Origin: Chloroflexota bacterium
Lineage (GTDB): Bacteria > Chloroflexota > Anaerolineae > UBA4142
Length of the DNA stretch: 48,095 nucleotides
NCBI GenBank assembly: GCA_023381515.1
Contig: JAMCQI010000113.1
Location: 1 to 48,095, forward strand
Reading direction: 5' to 3'
The position numbers were made by a program, and so were the translations under genes. Positions within the stretch are counted from its first letter, which is position 1. Each line of letters begins with the position of its first letter. The notes beneath the pieces are model-generated. The model ran no database searches, was not told where the DNA came from, and saw only the letters and a list, made by a program, of their open reading frames with translations. Below are positions 14,829 through 23,095 of this stretch, piece by piece.

Positions 14829-16474
14829 TGGACGAGACCTCTTATTCCGATCCTGCCATTATTCAGGCGATCAACGAACGATATGTTCCAATCCGTGTGG
14901 ACAACGATATGCGGCCGGACGTGAACCGGCGCTATAATCTGGGGGGATGGCCAACCACCGCGTTTCTCACTCCGGATGGAGACATTCTCTCGGGCGGCAC
15001 CTATATCCCCCCGAGCCAAATGCTGTTGCTCGTCAATCAGGTGGCAGATGTTTATAAGAGCTCCAAGCAGTCGATTCTAGATCAAGTCGCCAAAATCAAT
15101 GCTCGCCGCGCAGTGCCAAACGAGCCCCGCGCAACAGCCAAGGGCGAACTCTCGATGGAAATTGTCGAGATTGTCCAGAAGCAGGTCGAGGAGAATTACG
15201 ATGCCTCGTACGGCGGCTTTGGACAAGAGCCAAAGTTCCCCCAAACGGACGTCCTAGAGTTTTTGCTCGCCACATACTATGAAACTCGTAACGAATCTCT
15301 CTTGCACATGGTGACCGAAACGCTGACGCAGATGGCGCGCGGCGGGATGTATGACCACGAAGCCGGCGGCTTTTTCCGTTATTCCACCACTCGCGATTGG
15401 AGCACACCTCATTTCGAAAAGATGCTTGAGGATAACGCCAAGCTCCTCGTCGTCTATTCGCACGCGTGGCAGGTCGAGCAAAAAGAGCTCTTTGCCGAAA
15501 CGATGCACTCGACGATCGAATATGTCCAGTCCACGCTCGCGGACCTGCAGCACGGTGGCTTTTACGGCTCGCAGGATGCAGACGAGCGTTACTATTCGCT
15601 CTCGCTCGCCGAACGCGCTCAATGGCCGCCGCCATACGTAGACCACACCTTCTACACCGATTGGAATGCCCTCATGGTCTCAGCCTATCTCCAGGCCGCA
15701 ATCATCTTGAGCGAGAACCATCTGCAGGCATTTGCCCTCGAGACACTCGACCGGATCTGGACCGAAATGTACCACCCCGACAGCGGACTGTACCATTACG
15801 CACGCGCAGGCGGGCCTCCTCAGCTCCCCGACCAGCTGTCGGACTTGGGCCGTACGACGGCGGCATTTCTTCTGGCCTACCAGGCGACAGGCGACAGTAT
15901 CTATTTGAGCCGAGCCCGGATCCTCGCGGACCGCGCGTTCGCCCAACTGTTCGATAAAGAGAGCGGGGGCTTTGGGAGTGAACCTCCGGCTCAAGACGCG
16001 CTCGGACTCTTGCGCGTCCCCGACAAGTCGATCGACGAAAACGCGGTAATGGCGAGCGCCTTCGCCGCACTGTATCGCTTTACCTCTGACGACTCGTACC
16101 GCGCGGCGGCGGAAGAATCTCTCGTCGCTTTTGTCGACAGCTATGCCCAATTTGGTTTCATGGCTGCCAACTATGCACGCGCGGTAGATCAATTCCTGAA
16201 CGAACCGCTCGAGATCCGAATTGTCGGTGGCCTCGACGATGAACGCACGCGTGAGTTACACGCCGCTGCTCTCAAGGTCTATGCGCCCGGTAAGCTCGTC
16301 CAGCTGCTCGATCCTGTGAGGGATACGGAACGCATCGCCCAGTTCGGCTACCCGGCGGACGTCACGCCGCTTGCCTATGTTTGTGTCGGCACTCGATGCC
16401 TCGCGCCAGTCAATGATCCGGCGGCGCTCAAAGAGGCGATGGGGCAAATGTCCCGACTGGGCCAGACGGCTTAA
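14678..16474 (+). CDS. DUF255 / thioredoxin-domain protein (YyaL/SPATA20-like)
   Basis: 598 residues; ATG at 14678 with AAGGA five bases upstream. The N-terminal thioredoxin-like domain (1-150) has VWCHWCHVMDETSY, with a C45-x-x-C48 pair, and GGWPTTAFLTPDG, both diagnostic of the family. An alpha/alpha six-barrel like those of N-acyl-glucosamine epimerases follows (about 170-570), with HFEKMLEDNAKLL and GFYGSQDAD. Most relatives are nearer 680 residues; here the loop after SQDAD (the GEEGKFYVWT region) is missing, so the C-terminal catalytic-like part is shortened. Function is unsettled; relatives are thought to be redox-linked sugar-modifying or protein quality proteins. The cyclase-family gene starts 16 bases past its stop. 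Confidence 0.85.
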   Translation: MANFHFSPRPNRAHEIHWHEWGDAAFAQAKDQDKPILLALSAVWCHWCHVMDETSYSDPAIIQAINERYVPIRVDNDMRPDVNRRYNLGGWPTTAFLTPDGDILSGGTYIPPSQMLLLVNQVADVYKSSKQSILDQVAKINARRAVPNEPRATAKGELSMEIVEIVQKQVEENYDASYGGFGQEPKFPQTDVLEFLLATYYETRNESLLHMVTETLTQMARGGMYDHEAGGFFRYSTTRDWSTPHFEKMLEDNAKLLVVYSHAWQVEQKELFAETMHSTIEYVQSTLADLQHGGFYGSQDADERYYSLSLAERAQWPPPYVDHTFYTDWNALMVSAYLQAAIILSENHLQAFALETLDRIWTEMYHPDSGLYHYARAGGPPQLPDQLSDLGRTTAAFLLAYQATGDSIYLSRARILADRAFAQLFDKESGGFGSEPPAQDALGLLRVPDKSIDENAVMASAFAALYRFTSDDSYRAAAEESLVAFVDSYAQFGFMAANYARAVDQFLNEPLEIRIVGGLDDERTRELHAAALKVYAPGKLVQLLDPVRDTERIAQFGYPADVTPLAYVCVGTRCLAPVNDPAALKEAMGQMSRLGQTA

Positions 16475-16490
16475 GAATGGAGTAGACAAG

Positions 16491-17123
16491 GTGAAGATTC
16501 TTGACATTTCGATACCGATTTCCACCACGATGCCCACTTACCCGGGGGATCCCAAAGTGAGCATCGAGCCTGTCCTGCAAATTTCCAAAGGAGATGAGGC
16601 GAACGTATCCCGTCTCTGCATGGGCGATCATACCGGCACTCACCTCGACCCGCCAGTGCATTTTATCCCGGGCGGCAAGACCGTGGACCAACTCGATCTC
16701 GGGACGTTCTATGGCCCGGTTCTGGTAGTCGATTTTACCAAGGTCGAGCGGGCGGTCTCGGCCCCGGATCTAGAGCAGGCCAAGCTGCCGGCCGGCACCA
16801 AAAGGTTGCTCCTCAAAACGCGTGATTCGACGCTCTGGGAGCGGGCCGGTTTCCAAAAGGACTATGTCGGAATTGCTTGGGACGCCGCGCAGTGGATCGT
16901 GGATCACGGCATCACGTTGGTCGGCATCGATTATCTGAGCGCGGAACTGTATAAGGCGGGCGAACCTAGAACTCACCGCACGCTCCTGGGGGCCGGAGTC
17001 ATCATCGTCGAGGGGCTGGACCTACGGGAGATTGCACCGGGCGAGTACACGCTGGCCTGCTTACCTCTCAAGATACAGAATGGAGACGGAGGGCCCTGCC
17101 GGGCCATCTTGATTGAAGATTAG
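16491..17123 (+). CDS. Cyclase-family metal hydrolase (kynurenine formamidase-like)
   Basis: 210 residues from GTG at 16491; GGAG lies eight bases upstream and the domain begins at once (KILDISIPISTTMPTYPGDP). The metal-binding signature is present as GDHTGTHLDPPVHF (H-x-G-T-H-x-D-x-P-x-H-F), about residues 42-60, and a second pattern, GIDYLSAELY, near 148. Members hydrolyse formyl or cyclic amides (for example N-formylkynurenine, isatin) with a divalent metal. The substrate cannot be told, and no kynurenine-pathway gene is near. It is probably transcribed with the DUF255 gene. Confidence 0.88.
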   Translation: MKILDISIPISTTMPTYPGDPKVSIEPVLQISKGDEANVSRLCMGDHTGTHLDPPVHFIPGGKTVDQLDLGTFYGPVLVVDFTKVERAVSAPDLEQAKLPAGTKRLLLKTRDSTLWERAGFQKDYVGIAWDAAQWIVDHGITLVGIDYLSAELYKAGEPRTHRTLLGAGVIIVEGLDLREIAPGEYTLACLPLKIQNGDGGPCRAILIED

Positions 17124-17184
17124 GCGGAATCGTGCCAAATGTAACAAAAGGAGCAAGAGGCGAGCCAACTCCTACTTTTTGGTC

Positions 17185-17214
17185 TTGACAAATGCGCGCC
17201 ATTGACCTTATAAT
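17185..17214 (+). promoter_or_regulatory. Near-perfect sigma70 promoter for the S1-ftsK-infA-memo-priA run
   Basis: TTGACA (17185), 18-bp spacer, TATAAT (17209). The start would be near 17221, leaving a leader of about 185 bases, unusually long, before ATG 17406. Messages for S1-type proteins are often self-regulated through their leaders; no specific fold was proved here. Confidence 0.75.
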
Positions 17215-17405
17215 GAATGCTGGATTTGCTGCGAGTCGCGCGGGTGTAGCCATACTGCGGGGATTTACGCGAAAGGCTGGATTCAAATCGGTTGTTCCGC
17301 ACCTGCCACACGCGCCGGTATGGACTGTGTGGTCTGAACAAGGGCGGACAAGCCGATTTTTCGTTTAGTAGGTACTTGCTCGTTGCGCCGTGGAGGGATA
17401 TCCCG

Positions 17406-18562
17406 ATGACTGAGGTCAAGCCTTGGGAACAATTGCCTGATGACGGGTATTGGCGCGCTCTTCTGGGAGCCTCCCCGGAGTCGTCGCCGGCAGATGCCGT
17501 CGACGTTCTGCCGGCGACGTTCCGCCGCAAGAAGCACCCGGAGATTCACGAGCAAATGGTCAGGGCAGCACTCCACAGCACCCAACCCCGGCCTCGGCTC
17601 CTTCAGGCTGGGCCCTCGCGGAAAAGAGCTACGCCCAGGGCGATACTCTCGAATTGCGGGTGATCGGCTATAATCGTGGCGGGTTGCTCGTCGATCTGGG
17701 TAATGTGCGCGGCTTTGTGCCCGCCTCTCAACTTGTCTCCTTTCCGCGCAGGGTGCAAGAGGACGAGCGCATGCAGGAACTGGCGCGCTTGGTGGGCAGC
17801 ACCCTCCGCCTCAAGGTCATCGAGTACGACCCCGCGCGCAATCGTCTCGTTCTGTCCGAGCGGATTGCGAATCCTCCTCTCTCACGGGCGGACCAGGTGC
17901 TTGCGACTATTGAACCCAAGCAAACGCGCAAAGGAGTGATTCGCAACATCACTGACTTTGGCGCCTTTGTGGATCTGGGGGGTGTTGAGGGATTGATCCA
18001 TGTCTCTGAATTCTCCTGGCAGCGCATTGGCCACCCCCGCGATGTAGTGACTCCGGGCCAGGAAGTAGACGTCTATGTGATCGACGTGAACCGCGAGCAA
18101 AAGCGGATTGCCTGCAGCTTGAAACGGCTGGTCCCCAACCCATGGAGGCAACTCGCCGAGCAAATGCAACCAGGCGATATCGTCGAGGGCGTGGTGACGA
18201 ACGTCGTCTCGTTCGGCGCCTTTGTACGCGTCAGCGAGGCTGTCGAGGGCTTGATTCATATCTCCGAATTGGCGGAAGGAAGCTTTTTGCATCCCCGCGA
18301 TGTCGTGCAAGAAGGTCAGACGGTGCAGGCTTTGGTCATTCAAATCGACCCGGTCCGGCAGCGGCTGGGGCTTTCTCTACGCAAGGCGTCGAGCGGCGAA
18401 AAGAAACTTCGCCGCAATGGCGATTCGGCGCGGCTTGTACCGCCAAGTCCCGTAAGCACGCTGACTCCGACCTCGCGGCCCGAATCTATTTATACCGAAG
18501 CTCCTCCGCCGCCTCCCCCCGATCCGGGGTATTGGGAGAGTCTGGCACAATCCGGTTCATAA
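17406..18562 (+). CDS. S1 RNA-binding domain protein (ribosomal-S1-like), frame-disrupted
   Basis: Two frames must be joined. The 5' frame begins at ATG 17406 (GGAGGG upstream) with MTEVKPWEQLPDDGYWRALL and reads sensibly to about 17560. From there the sensible protein is in the frame one base back, through a Pro/Ala/Ser linker into three S1 domains: DTLELRVIGYNRGGLLVDLG, GVIRNITDFGAFVDLGG and GVVTNVVSFGAFVRVSE. A single missing base near the GG of 17558 would join them; the second frame on its own would have to begin at TTG 17450. The C-terminus ends PPPPDPGYWESLAQSGS, echoing the N-terminal DDGYWRALL. S1 proteins bind mRNA, aiding initiation or stability. It heads the operon, behind the strong promoter, with ftsK 54 bases on. 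Confidence 0.8.
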
Positions 18563-18616
18563 GCCGTGCCAGGATTCCGACCCCGGAAGAGCAGGGGTGA
18601 TCGTCTGAGAAAGACA

Positions 18617-20992
18617 ATGACGCCCAGACCCGTCAAAGAAGACGCACCAGCGCGCTCGCGCCTGCAACTGAAAATCGACCCTGCGCGGCAGCGCGAGATT
18701 GTGGGGCTCGCGCTGTTCGCGTTAGGCGGCCTGGTTCTTCTCAGCCTTTTGCACGTCACGCCTGGGTCCGTCAGCGACCTGACGGCAAGCGTGCTGCAAA
18801 ATATGTTCGGCTGGGGCGCCTTTGCGCTGCCGTTGTGCGCTTTTGGCGGGAGCGCTTTTCTGCTTCGCCGCGGCGATTTCAGACCAGCGACCGTTCCTTG
18901 GGGACGCGTTTTTGCAGCCGAGATTCTTTTCGCCGTCCTGATCGCGCTCGTCCATCTGATGTCGCCTGGATCCAACGGGGGCGCGTTGGCGGACAGCGGC
19001 GGCGGAGGCGGCTTTCTCGGTTGGGCAATCGGCGGCGGGCTGGCGGCCATCGTCGGTCCGATCGGGGCAGGCTTGATCCTGCTCGGGATAGCCGCCTTCA
19101 CCCTGCCGGCGGTTCTCGGAGGGAATGCGACGCGCCTGCGGGGCTGGGGTGATCGGCTCACCACCCGAATCGCCGAGGGAAACAAGCCGCGCTCCATCCC
19201 GCCGAAGGAGGGAAGCGCAGGAGCGCGAGCACCGGCAAGCTCTCGAGCGCGCCGCTCCGTTTCCGACACCGCCCCACCACTGACTTTGGCGCGCGCCAAA
19301 CCCCTCGATCGGCAAGAAGAGGATAAGGAGGTGGCGGAAGATATCGCGGCGGCCCCGCGCGCTCCCGCGACTCCGCGGCCGATCGTGCTCAAGCCCATGA
19401 ACGGGGCCAATGCGCAAGGGCTCGTCCTAACGCCGCGCCGGCGTTCTCGGCGCCGCGTTACTCTACCCTCGCTGGACCTACTCGACTCGGCCAATGAGGC
19501 CAAATACGGCGAGACGGATGCCAACATCAAGGCGCGCCTGATTGAAGAGACGCTAGGGAATTTCGGCATTCCCGCCAAGGTCATCGAAATCAACGCAGGG
19601 CCGACCGTTACGCAGTTCGGACTCGAGCCCGGTTTTATCAGCCGACGTAGCCCAGATGGCCACGTGCGCCAGCGCAAAATCTCGGTCAATCGCATCGCCG
19701 CCTTGCAGCATGATCTCGAGTTGGCGCTTGCCTCAGCGCCCATTCGGGTGGAAACACCCGTGCCCGGGCGCCCAATCGTGGGCATCGAGGTGCCGAACCA
19801 GTCGGTAGAATTAGTCTCGCTGCACGGCGTGCTCGAAAGTGATGGTTTCAAGAAGAAAAAAGGCATGCTCAAGATTGCCCTGGGACGCGATGTCTCCGGC
19901 GCATCGGCCGCCGCCGATTTGGCGGCCATGCCGCACCTGCTCATTGCCGGCGCGACCGGTTCGGGCAAGTCGGTCTGCATCAACACGATTGTGGCATGCC
20001 TGCTCATCAATCACTCCCCGGACACGTGTCGCCTTATTCTGGTAGATCCGAAGCGGGTCGAGCTGACATCATTCAACAACATCCCTCACCTGCTTGGGCC
20101 GGTCATTGTGGACATGGAGGAGGTCGTGCCTGCTCTGCGCTGGCTCACTCGGGAGATGGACAATCGCTTTACCGAGTTCGCTAGGGCCCATGTGCGGAAC
20201 ATTGAGAGTTACAACGAAAAGATGCTCAAAGGTCCGGGCACCGCAACCATGCCCTACATTGTCGCGATCATCGACGAACTGGCCGACCTGATGCTCGCCG
20301 CGCCGGACGAAACGGAAAAACGCCTGACCCGCCTTGCGCAGATGGCGCGTGCGACCGGTATCCATTTGATCATTGCGACCCAGCGCCCTTCGGTGGACGT
20401 CGTGACCGGTCTCATCAAGGCCAACTTTTCTGCGCGGATTTCCTTTGCCGTGACGAGCAGCGTGGATTCTCGCGTTGTCCTCGATACGCCAGGAGCGGAG
20501 AAACTGCTGGGGCGCGGCGACATGCTGTACATGGCCAGCGACTCGTCCAAACTACACAGGATGCAGGGCTGTTTCGTGTCGGACGACGAACTGGCGCGGC
20601 TCGTGAACTTTTGGCGGAACAACGATCAATACGAGACTGCGCCGGAGGCGCCGTGGAAGGCGCTCCTCGAGTCGGCCAAAAAGGGCGAGGACGACCTGAT
20701 CGAGCAGGCGCTCGAACTGGTCCAACAGTACGACCGCACCTCCATTTCGTTCTTGCAGCGCCGGTTGGAAGTTGGCTACCCGCGCGCGGCCCGTTTGATG
20801 GACCAACTAGAGGAGAGAGGCATTGTGGGACCGGACGAAGGGGCCGGAAAATCGCGCCCGGTGTTTGTCCATGCAGCCGATGCTCAAGAGTTTGAGGAGG
20901 AGAGTAGTAATGGAAGAAAGAACATTCATCAGGAGGTTGAATGCCTAGAGGAACCCAAGAGCGAGAGGAAAGAAAGCAAAAAAAGGATGTAA
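18617..20992 (+). CDS. ftsK: FtsK/SpoIIIE-family DNA translocase
   Basis: 791 residues from ATG at 18617; the frame is open to GTG 18566, but the ATG follows GAGAAAG and begins a plausible N-terminus. Several N-terminal membrane segments (about 35-180) precede a basic/Pro-rich linker of normal length. The motor begins near 290: beta domain [16 protein letters not shown], Walker A GATGSGKS (445-452), Walker [15 protein letters not shown], then [18 protein letters not shown]. The C-terminal gamma winged helix (about 690-770, [20 protein letters not shown]) reads polar DNA sequences (KOPS/SRS) for directional pumping. It is inner-membrane-bound at the division septum and moves chromosome termini. 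The chain carries about 15 extra residues after the gamma domain; this tail overlaps the start of infA by 52 bases in another frame. Confidence 0.93.
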   Translation: MTPRPVKEDAPARSRLQLKIDPARQREIVGLALFALGGLVLLSLLHVTPGSVSDLTASVLQNMFGWGAFALPLCAFGGSAFLLRRGDFRPATVPWGRVFAAEILFAVLIALVHLMSPGSNGGALADSGGGGGFLGWAIGGGLAAIVGPIGAGLILLGIAAFTLPAVLGGNATRLRGWGDRLTTRIAEGNKPRSIPPKEGSAGARAPASSRARRSVSDTAPPLTLARAKPLDRQEEDKEVAEDIAAAPRAPATPRPIVLKPMNGANAQGLVLTPRRRSRRRVTLPSLDLLDSANEAKYGETDANIKARLIEETLGNFGIPAKVIEINAGPTVTQFGLEPGFISRRSPDGHVRQRKISVNRIAALQHDLELALASAPIRVETPVPGRPIVGIEVPNQSVELVSLHGVLESDGFKKKKGMLKIALGRDVSGASAAADLAAMPHLLIAGATGSGKSVCINTIVACLLINHSPDTCRLILVDPKRVELTSFNNIPHLLGPVIVDMEEVVPALRWLTREMDNRFTEFARAHVRNIESYNEKMLKGPGTATMPYIVAIIDELADLMLAAPDETEKRLTRLAQMARATGIHLIIATQRPSVDVVTGLIKANFSARISFAVTSSVDSRVVLDTPGAEKLLGRGDMLYMASDSSKLHRMQGCFVSDDELARLVNFWRNNDQYETAPEAPWKALLESAKKGEDDLIEQALELVQQYDRTSISFLQRRLEVGYPRAARLMDQLEERGIVGPDEGAGKSRPVFVHAADAQEFEEESSNGRKNIHQEVECLEEPKSERKESKKRM
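20910..20948 (+). other. Possible 12-codon coupling ORF inside the ftsK tail
   Basis: ATG at 20910 with GAGGAGGAG six bases upstream; its stop (TAG 20946-20948) lies just past the infA ATG (20941). It would bring ribosomes to the infA start in a third frame. The evidence is position and ribosome site only. Confidence 0.2.
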
Positions 20993-21195
20993 TTGAGGCG
21001 GAAGGGGAAGTCGTCGAAGCCCTCCCTAACGCCATGTTCCGCGTCAAGCTCGACAGCGGGCACACCGTGCTGGCCCATATCTCGGGCAAAATGCGGATGT
21101 ACTATATTCGTATTCTGCTCGGAGATCGCGTCATGGTCGAGCTTTCTCCGTACGACCTGACGCGCGGCCGCATTACGTACCGCTTTAAGAAGTAG
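20941..21195 (+). CDS. infA: Translation initiation factor IF-1
   Basis: 84 residues. AGGAGG (20931) is four bases before the ATG. The body matches IF-1 residue for residue in the signature stretches [28 protein letters not shown] and [15 protein letters not shown], an OB fold that binds the 30S A site during initiation. The first 14 residues (charged, [14 protein letters not shown]) are an extension absent from the usual 72-residue form; they lie wholly within the ftsK overlap. If translation began at a later codon the protein would be nearer normal length, but no other Met or good start is seen before VIEAEG. Placed between ftsK and the Memo-like gene. Confidence 0.95.
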   Translation: MPRGTQEREERKQKKDVIEAEGEVVEALPNAMFRVKLDSGHTVLAHISGKMRMYYIRILLGDRVMVELSPYDLTRGRITYRFKK

Positions 21196-21226
21196 GTTGC
21201 TTGGCGCCGGACTGTGAGGTGCCATC

Positions 21227-22102
21227 ATGGCAGCGGAAACCCTTGACCCGCGCACGGTTCGTCCATCGCCCATCGCGGGCACCTGGTATCCAGGGACGCG
21301 GTCTGAACTGGAGAGAACGGTGGATGACCTTCTCGCCAGTGCTGACCATATTCCGGCGAGCGATGAACTGATCGGTTTAGTTGTTCCGCACGCCGGTTAC
21401 CCTTATTCCGGCCAAACGGCCGCTTTTGCCTACCGCCAGCTAGAAGGTTTGACCTTTGACCTTGTCGTCTTACTAGGCCCGAGCCATTATGAAGACTATG
21501 GTCCGCAGGCCGTCAGCGCCAAGAACTATTATGCTACCCCGCTCGGCACCGTCCCGCTTGCGCAAGATGTGATTCAGGCGGTGGCGGATCGCGTCCCCCT
21601 GACGCGAGTCGAGCATGACCGGGAGCACTCGCTCGAGATTCAACTTCCGTTCCTTCAGCGCATGTTGACCTCCTTTCAGCTCGTGCCCCTCATGCTCTAC
21701 CTCCCAATCTACCTGATGGGCCCTGAAGCAGTTTCCCCCTCGGAGCTATTGGGTGCGGCCATCGCCCAGGCGGTACGCGGTCGCCGAGTTCTCCTCGTCG
21801 CCAGCTCCGATCTCTCCCATTTGTACGATGATCGCGCCGTGGAGCGATTTGACGCCCACACGGCTGAACTGGTGCAGGCGATGGACCTCCCAGGCCTGGA
21901 GCAGTACATGTGGAAGAGTCACGAGTGCCGCGCCTGCGGGGATGCCGCAATCGTCGCTCTCCTTTCAGCCGCAAAACAATTGGGCGCCGACCGGGCGCGC
22001 GTCTTCAAGAGGACTAATTCCTCCGAGGTGACCGGGTCCCACATCCCCGGGCAGTATGCGGTCGGCTACATGGCCGCAGGAGTCTTCAAGTCGACTCACT
22101 AG
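21227..22102 (+). CDS. Memo-family protein (AmmeMemoRadiSam system protein B type)
   Basis: 291 residues; GAGG six to nine bases before the ATG. The whole chain is one Memo domain, related to class III extradiol dioxygenases: SPIAGTWYPGTRSELE at the start, GLVVPHAGYPYSGQTAA with the conserved His, then LLGPSHYEDYG, REHSLEIQLPFLQ and VASSDLSHLYDD. The His and Asp residues that line the cleft are retained. In many microbes the gene clusters with AMMECR1 and radical-SAM genes; neither is seen here, so the role is open. It lies 31 bases past infA and 30 bases before priA. Confidence 0.9.
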   Translation: MAAETLDPRTVRPSPIAGTWYPGTRSELERTVDDLLASADHIPASDELIGLVVPHAGYPYSGQTAAFAYRQLEGLTFDLVVLLGPSHYEDYGPQAVSAKNYYATPLGTVPLAQDVIQAVADRVPLTRVEHDREHSLEIQLPFLQRMLTSFQLVPLMLYLPIYLMGPEAVSPSELLGAAIAQAVRGRRVLLVASSDLSHLYDDRAVERFDAHTAELVQAMDLPGLEQYMWKSHECRACGDAAIVALLSAAKQLGADRARVFKRTNSSEVTGSHIPGQYAVGYMAAGVFKSTH

Positions 22103-22132
22103 CAATTGCGGAAAAGGGCTGAGTAGAGTATC

Positions 22133-23095
22133 ATGAGTCGGGATGGGTTCTTCCGACTTATGATGACAAATCCCTCCGCGTACGCTCAAATCGTCGTCAA
22201 CACCCCGCTTGCCATAGCGACTCCGCGATCCGACGAGCCCTCGCCCGCCGAATCCTTGCGCGAGCGAACGTTTACGTATTCTATCCCCGCGTCTCTCGCC
22301 GCCCAAGTCGTCCCGGGGCAGTTGGTTTGGGTTTCCTTTGGTGCTCGGCGCCTGCAAGGACTCGTCGTCGGCTTGAGCGATTCCTCGCCAGTCGAGGAGA
22401 CCAAAGAGATCGAAGCCGTGGTCGACCCGCGCCCCTTTCTCACTCCCGCGCAAATTGATTTGGCTCGCTGGATAGCGGCGACCTATCTCTGCTCCCTTAA
22501 CGATGCCCTGCAGCTGATGCTACCCGCCGGCATCGAGCAGCACACGGAGACGATGGTCCAATTGGTGCCGGGGGCGGCGACTGGCGAGTTCACCCCAAAG
22601 CAGGCCGCCCTCGTCAATCTGCTCACGCGCGAGGGAGAGATGCGCGCGAGCCGCATACCCCGAGAATTGCGGGGAACGGTCGACGTACTGGCCCGTCACG
22701 GCATCGTGGTCAGACGGACCTTTCTCGCGCCTCCACGTGTCAAGCCCAAGCGCGTCCAGTCTGTCCGCCTTATCGCCGATCAAGGGCGTGTAGACGCCGC
22801 CCTCGCTTCCTTGATCAAGCGTAATCCCCAGGCCGACATTCTGGACTATCTTGCCAGCAATGCAACCGGGCCGTGGACGGTCGAAGAGATTTGTGCGTCG
22901 GTTCCCTGCTCGCCGGCTTCCCTCGTCAGTTTGCAACGCCAAGCGGCTGTTGAGGTCATACCCGCGCAAGAGTCGATTTCACTCACGCCCAAGTACTATG
23001 ACGAACTGCCTGCTCTCTCCCCCACGCAAGCCCTGACGCTCGTGTACTTGCGCGGTCTCCCCCACGCAAGCCCGGACGCTCGTGTACTTGCGTGA
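22133..23095 (+). CDS. priA: PriA N-terminal part (3' DNA-binding and winged-helix region), cut by a frameshift
   Basis: 320 codons, starting ATG 22133 (or 22160/22163; none has a strong ribosome site). It contains the 3'-end-binding domain of primosomal helicase PriA: the short strand AQIVVNTPLA, then FTYSIPASLAAQVVPGQLVW, VSFGARRLQGLVVGL and the helical segment LARWIAATYLCSLNDALQLM typical of the family. The frame breaks within a 40-bp tandem duplication (23016-23095), giving the foreign end after VYLRG. Removing one copy of the duplication joins it exactly to the next frame, at TLVYLREHGTPLAIS. In PriA this half binds stalled-fork ends; on its own it would have no helicase. Confidence 0.85.
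   Translation: MSRDGFFRLMMTNPSAYAQIVVNTPLAIATPRSDEPSPAESLRERTFTYSIPASLAAQVVPGQLVWVSFGARRLQGLVVGLSDSSPVEETKEIEAVVDPRPFLTPAQIDLARWIAATYLCSLNDALQLMLPAGIEQHTETMVQLVPGAATGEFTPKQAALVNLLTREGEMRASRIPRELRGTVDVLARHGIVVRRTFLAPPRVKPKRVQSVRLIADQGRVDAALASLIKRNPQADILDYLASNATGPWTVEEICASVPCSPASLVSLQRQAAVEVIPAQESISLTPKYYDELPALSPTQALTLVYLRGLPHASPDARVLA
23016..23095 (+). repeat. 40-bp tandem duplication inside priA
   Basis: Copy 1 is 23016-23055 and copy 2 23056-23095; they differ at three of 40 positions. 40 is not a multiple of three, so the duplication shifts the frame by one. Deleting one copy restores one open frame of full PriA length. Confidence 0.9.

Noticed and set aside
17262..17298. tRNA-like GGATTCAAATC sequence in the S1 leader
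   Set aside because: The flanks do not pair as a T-arm and no acceptor or anticodon stem can be drawn.
22990..23095. Programmed ribosomal frameshift in priA
   Set aside because: The shift is fully explained by the 40-bp duplication; no slippery site plus downstream structure was seen.
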